Below are positions 60,566 to 64,000 of a stretch of 64,000 bases of DNA, one piece after another. Location: contig NZ_CALDMP010000098.1 of NCBI RefSeq assembly GCF_937915125.1, positions 62,001-126,000 of the forward strand, read 5' to 3'. Positions within the stretch are counted from its first letter, which is position 1; each line of letters starts with the position of its first letter. The DNA comes from an uncultured Ruminococcus sp. (GTDB lineage Bacteria > Bacillota > Clostridia > Oscillospirales > Ruminococcaceae). Under the pieces are notes generated by a model. That model did no database searches and was not told the origin of the DNA. It worked only from the letters and a program-made list of their open reading frames with translations. The translations under genes were made by a program, and so were the position numbers.

Positions 60566-62059
60566 TCAGAATTTCTTTGCCTTCTTTTTTCCCTTGGACT
60601 GCTCTGCCGCATGACGGCTCGTGGGTCGGATGCGGTTCCGATGCCGGTGCACCAGCACCAATACCACAATGAGCACTGCCGCCCCAAGAACAACCGCCCC
60701 TGCAATGATCCACCCCACATAGGAGCCGGATTTCCAGCTGCGCATGTATGCAGTCACAGCACTGCTGCCCTGGTTGTGCACCTCCAGCAGGTCGATCCGT
60801 TCGTACTCACTGCTGTCCGATGCAGTGGAGGGGGTATAGTACCCCAGCGCCTGGTCACCGATGTCCGTAATACTGGACGGCAGGGTCAGATCCAGCAGCG
60901 CCACACAATTGTAAAAGCACTGGTCGCCCAGGGATGTGACGCCCTCCGGGATATGGATCTCCTTCAGCGCTGCACAGGAATAAAAGCAGTGGTTGCCCAG
61001 CGTTTTCAGCGTAGACGGCAGCGTCACCTGTTCCATTGCCATGCAGTAGGCAAAAGCAGCGCCTTTCAGTTCCGTCACACCCTCGGGCACAATCACTTCC
61101 TTCAGGCTGGTGCAGTAATAAAAGCAATCCTCACCAATGGAGGTAACACTGCCCAGATCGATCTGCTCCAGCGCTGTGGTGCCGATAAAGCTCCAGTCCG
61201 CCAGAGCCGCACACGTTTCCGGTACCGTATAGGAAGTTTCCGTCCGTGCCTGGGGATAGCGAATCAGCGTAGTGCCGTCTGCGGTGAACAGTACCCCATC
61301 CTGCGCCATATAGGACGGGTTTTTTTCTGCCACAGTAATTTCCGCCAGCGCCTGGCAGCCGTCAAAAACATACACACCCAGTTCTGTACAGGTGGACGGC
61401 AGTGCAGCCCCAGTCAGTGCCTGGCAGTTCTGAAAGGCATAGTCGCCGATCTTCTCCAGTCCCTCAGGCAGGTTGATCTCCGCCAGCGTGGTACAGCTGT
61501 AAAACGTCTCGTTCCCGATCTCCCGCACCGTGTCCGGCAGTTCCAGATACGGCAGATAGCCGCAATCATAAAAGAGCGCATCCGGAAGCACTGTCAGGGT
61601 GGATGGCAGCTGTACCTCGCTGAGCATGGAACAGGATTCAAAAGCACCCTTTCCCATCTCCGTCAGGCCCTCCGGCAAAGTCACCGTACAGAGCATGGCG
61701 CAGGAAGAAAAGGCACTCTCCCCGATCTTTGTCACGCCCACCGGCACTTCGATGGAGGTCAGAAAGCCACAGCTCATAAATGCCGCATCGCCGATCTCCG
61801 TCACAGGCTTTCCGTCGATCTCAGTGGGAATCTGTGCGGCTGTGGCTGCCGTGTCACAAGAAGTGATGGTAATGCCGCTCTCGTTTTCCCGATAGGTGAA
61901 CACATCATATGCAGCATCCTTGGAAGTATCCACGGCAATGCCGCTCTCTTCCTCCGCAGTGCTGTTCGCTCCATCCAGTGCCCCACACGGCAGTGCCAAT
62001 GTCGCACAGCACACAGCGGCTGTCAGAAAGCTCCACCAGAGTCTGCCTGTTCTCTTCAT
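60566..62059 (-). CDS. Membrane-anchored BspA-type LRR protein
   Basis: A 497-residue protein with a signal peptide (about 1-28), about 13 BspA-like LRR units (about 75-430), one membrane helix (about 445-469, YVGWIIAGAVVLGAAVLIVV) and a short, strongly basic tail (RHRNRIRPTSRH, KGKKKAKKF). It also carries the NPSYMAQDGVLFTADGTTL insertion seen in its neighbours. Its start overlaps the upstream gene's stop as ATGA. Middle gene of the trio. Confidence 0.86.
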   Translation of the reverse strand: MKRTGRLWWSFLTAAVCCATLALPCGALDGANSTAEEESGIAVDTSKDAAYDVFTYRENESGITITSCDTAATAAQIPTEIDGKPVTEIGDAAFMSCGFLTSIEVPVGVTKIGESAFSSCAMLCTVTLPEGLTEMGKGAFESCSMLSEVQLPSTLTVLPDALFYDCGYLPYLELPDTVREIGNETFYSCTTLAEINLPEGLEKIGDYAFQNCQALTGAALPSTCTELGVYVFDGCQALAEITVAEKNPSYMAQDGVLFTADGTTLIRYPQARTETSYTVPETCAALADWSFIGTTALEQIDLGSVTSIGEDCFYYCTSLKEVIVPEGVTELKGAAFAYCMAMEQVTLPSTLKTLGNHCFYSCAALKEIHIPEGVTSLGDQCFYNCVALLDLTLPSSITDIGDQALGYYTPSTASDSSEYERIDLLEVHNQGSSAVTAYMRSWKSGSYVGWIIAGAVVLGAAVLIVVLVLVHRHRNRIRPTSRHAAEQSKGKKKAKKF

Positions 62060-63369
62060 TCTGTTTCCTCTTTTGCTGCCGGTTCTTCCTCCGGTTCCGG
62101 CGTTTCGTCAGCCTGTGCAGGAACTGCCGCCTGTTCCGGGGATGCTGCCGGCGTTTCCTTCTTTCCCTTTGTCTTTTTTTCTGCTTTTTTCGCCAGCTTT
62201 TCGGATTTTTTCCCTTTGCCGCCGAAGATGAGCAGCAGACCGCCGATCAGCAGAATCAGTGCTCCTGCGCCCAGCAAGATCCATTTCCCGTACTGCTGCA
62301 GCGGACTGGTCTCCTTGGTCTCCACCTGTACAGCGTTCTCAGCATCCTCTGATTCCTCCGCTTCTTCCGACATCACGCTGCGGAAAATAAAGCTGTTGGA
62401 ATAATTATTCTCCGAATCCGAATCCGTGCAGTAAGTCTGCGCCTGAGAACCCACTGTGCCGTATACAACGAAGCCGTCTACCGGCGTTTCCATGTCCTCC
62501 TCATAGCCAAAGGCGCAGAAGCCGATAGCGGAAACACTTGCGGGAATGGTCACTTCTTTCATAGCAGTGCCGGCAAATGCCGCCATCTGCACCTCCGTCA
62601 GACCATCCGGCAGTTCCACCTTTTGCAGATTGGAACATCCGGCAAACGCCGCCGCTTCAATGAGTTCCAGGGAAGCCGGAAGTGTCACTTCGGTCAGTCT
62701 GGTGCAGTAAGCAAAGGCATACTGTCCCATCTCCGTCACCGAGTCCGGCAGTTCCAGAGAATCCAGCGATGCCCAGGCGAATGCCCAGTCGTCCACATAC
62801 ATGAGGCTGTCCGGGAATGTCATAGAGGTCAGGCTGGTCTGAGCAAATGCCGATGACCAGATCTCCACAACGCCGTCCGGAATGGTATAGGCTGTTTCCG
62901 CAGAAGCCGGGGGATAGAGGATGAGGTCTGTACCGTCTGCGGAAAAGAGTACGCCGTCTGTGACGGAAAAAGCTTCATTTCCGGCTTCCACCGTAATTTT
63001 CTCCAGGGACGAACAGCCGAAAAAGCAGGAATCCTGCATGGTCTCCAGGGTTTCCGGCAGGGTCACCGACACAATGTCCTCGATCTGTGCAAAGCAGCCG
63101 CCGCCCAGATCGGTCACAGTATAGCTGTCCAGCTGTGCAGGAACCGTGACCTCTGTATCACTGCCCACATAGCGGGAGACCGAAGCCGTCCCATCCTCTG
63201 TCAGGGTGTATTCAAAATCGCCGCTGGTAAAGGTCGTCTCCTCACTGCTTTCTTCTCCAAGCGCGTCTGCATCGATCAAGCTGCTTTCCTCCGCAGAAGC
63301 CGGCATGGCAAATGTCAGGGTCAATGTCATAGCCGCTGCCAGAAACAGCGCAAATTTCTTATGTTTCAT
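62056..63369 (-). CDS. Membrane-anchored BspA-type LRR protein
   Basis: A 437-residue protein with a signal peptide (about 1-27), about eight LRR units (about 85-300), one membrane helix (about 363-384, ILLGAGALILLIGGLLLIFGG) and a tail that is first Lys-rich and then Pro/Glu/Ala-rich. ATG at 63369 preferred over a TTG one codon upstream. It lies 51 bases after the glmS stop with no terminator visible, so the trio may be read from glmS. First gene of the trio. Confidence 0.86.
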   Translation of the reverse strand: MKHKKFALFLAAAMTLTLTFAMPASAEESSLIDADALGEESSEETTFTSGDFEYTLTEDGTASVSRYVGSDTEVTVPAQLDSYTVTDLGGGCFAQIEDIVSVTLPETLETMQDSCFFGCSSLEKITVEAGNEAFSVTDGVLFSADGTDLILYPPASAETAYTIPDGVVEIWSSAFAQTSLTSMTFPDSLMYVDDWAFAWASLDSLELPDSVTEMGQYAFAYCTRLTEVTLPASLELIEAAAFAGCSNLQKVELPDGLTEVQMAAFAGTAMKEVTIPASVSAIGFCAFGYEEDMETPVDGFVVYGTVGSQAQTYCTDSDSENNYSNSFIFRSVMSEEAEESEDAENAVQVETKETSPLQQYGKWILLGAGALILLIGGLLLIFGGKGKKSEKLAKKAEKKTKGKKETPAASPEQAAVPAQADETPEPEEEPAAKEETE

Positions 63370-63419
63370 CAATGTTCTCGTTCCTCTTCTTTCTACACAA
63401 AGCTTACTCGAAGCTGCCT

Positions 63420-64000
63420 TTATTCCACAGTAACGGACTTCGCCAGATTCCGTGGTTTATCCACATCGTTGCCCTTGAGGACAGATGTATAATAAGCGAT
63501 CAATTGCAGGGGCACCACTGCGATCATGGGCATCAGCAGATCGTCAAACTCCGGCAGACCGAATTTCAGATCCACTGCATCCGGATCCACATCATCACTT
63601 TCCCGGCACACCAGGATCACCTTTGCCCCACGTGCTTTTACTTCTTTAATATTGCTGATGGTCTTTTCCTTGAGCGCCTTCTGGGTCGCCACAGCAATGA
63701 CCGGCATATTTTCTGTAATGAGAGAAATGGTGCCGTGCTTCAGTTCCCCAGCCGCATAGGATTCCGAGTGGATGTAGGAGATCTCCTTCAGCTTCAGAGA
63801 GCCTTCCATACTGAGGGCATAGTCCAGTCCACGTCCGATATACAGCAGGCTGTCTGCGGTGATCAGGGAAGATGCAATATACTGCGCCTGTTCCTTATGT
63901 TCCAGAATTCCGGTGATGCTGTCCGGGGTCTCCTGCAACAGTTCCACAAGGCGGCGGCATTCTGTTTCGTCAATTTTTCCCACAGCCAATGCCAGTTCAA
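63420..64000 (-). CDS. glmS: Glutamine-fructose-6-phosphate aminotransferase, C-terminal part
   Basis: The last 193 or so residues of GlmS; the frame stays open to the right edge. The second SIS domain shows IGRGLDYALSMEGSLKLKEISYIHSESYAAGELKHG, the sugar-binding core, and VPLQLIAYYTSVLKGNDVDKPRNLAKSVTVE, the family's invariant C-terminus. It makes glucosamine-6-phosphate, the precursor of UDP-GlcNAc used by MurA and MurG. The glutaminase domain and any upstream glmS ribozyme lie outside the window. Confidence 0.95.
   Translation of the reverse strand, partial: ELALAVGKIDETECRRLVELLQETPDSITGILEHKEQAQYIASSLITADSLLYIGRGLDYALSMEGSLKLKEISYIHSESYAAGELKHGTISLITENMPVIAVATQKALKEKTISNIKEVKARGAKVILVCRESDDVDPDAVDLKFGLPEFDDLLMPMIAVVPLQLIAYYTSVLKGNDVDKPRNLAKSVTVE

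Overview
The window comes from a Gram-positive, spore-forming, fibre-degrading gut clostridium, most likely a Ruminococcus close to R. champanellensis or R. flavefaciens. This is inferred from content: three secreted proteins end in cellulosomal dockerin modules, there is a GH94 cellobiose phosphorylase, MurE carries the meso-diaminopimelate motif, and yabP/yabQ-type sporulation genes are present. There is no rRNA, CRISPR array, prophage or recognisable transposase. Most genes lie on the minus strand.

Layout. 1-3.3 kb: the end of an rlmA-nif3-trmK operon, a DUF1858 protein, a zinc-ribbon protein and a small sigma factor. 3.5-18.7 kb: the division and cell-wall (dcw) cluster, read on the minus strand as mraZ-rsmH-ftsL-pbp-murE-murF-mraY-ftsW-murG-murA-ftsQ-ftsZ. 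It has no murD, murC, murB or ftsA. Its promoter and a probable MraZ operator lie at 18.63-18.70 kb. 18.8-23.5 kb: the str operon rpsL-rpsG-fusA-tuf. 23.5-28.4 kb: two leucine-rich-repeat (LRR) dockerin proteins and two nested small mobile elements. 28.4-36 kb: a sugar phosphotransferase, rqcP-mazG, trpS, an aminotransferase, a MurJ/SpoVB-type flippase and tRNA-Gln. 36.3-42.9 kb: a YfhO-like giant membrane protein, rsmE, a lipoprotein, a very cysteine-rich acidic protein and tRNA-Ala. 42.9-47 kb: an SPFH / zinc-ribbon / TPM / GNAT group resembling Bacillus ydjGHI. 47.2-53.5 kb: GH94 phosphorylase, RNase R and SecG. 53.7-55.3 kb: yabP-yabQ-divIC-yabR on the plus strand. 55.5-56.2 kb: two tandem copies of what reads as a type I toxin-antitoxin module. 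56.2-64 kb: a third LRR-dockerin protein, a VanY-type carboxypeptidase, an operon of three membrane-anchored LRR proteins, and the C-terminal part of GlmS.

The housekeeping blocks carry out envelope synthesis, division and translation. The accessory blocks point to surface display, cellulosome attachment and cello-oligosaccharide use. The intergenic DNA is heavily populated by small non-autonomous repeats: a MITE with 18-bp ends and 4-bp target duplications (three copies), a second element with 17-18-bp ends and 9-bp target duplications (three copies, one carrying the first MITE inside it), two classes of palindromic repeats, and a run of seven hairpins between murG and murA.

The observations most worth following up are the duplicated toxin-antitoxin locus, the nested MITEs with readable target duplications, the membrane-anchored LRR trio next to glmS, and the CCC-cluster protein at 42.3 kb. 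Starts were moved inward wherever a good Shine-Dalgarno site lay before an internal ATG/GTG/TTG. All functional names rest on reading motifs by eye; no database search was run.
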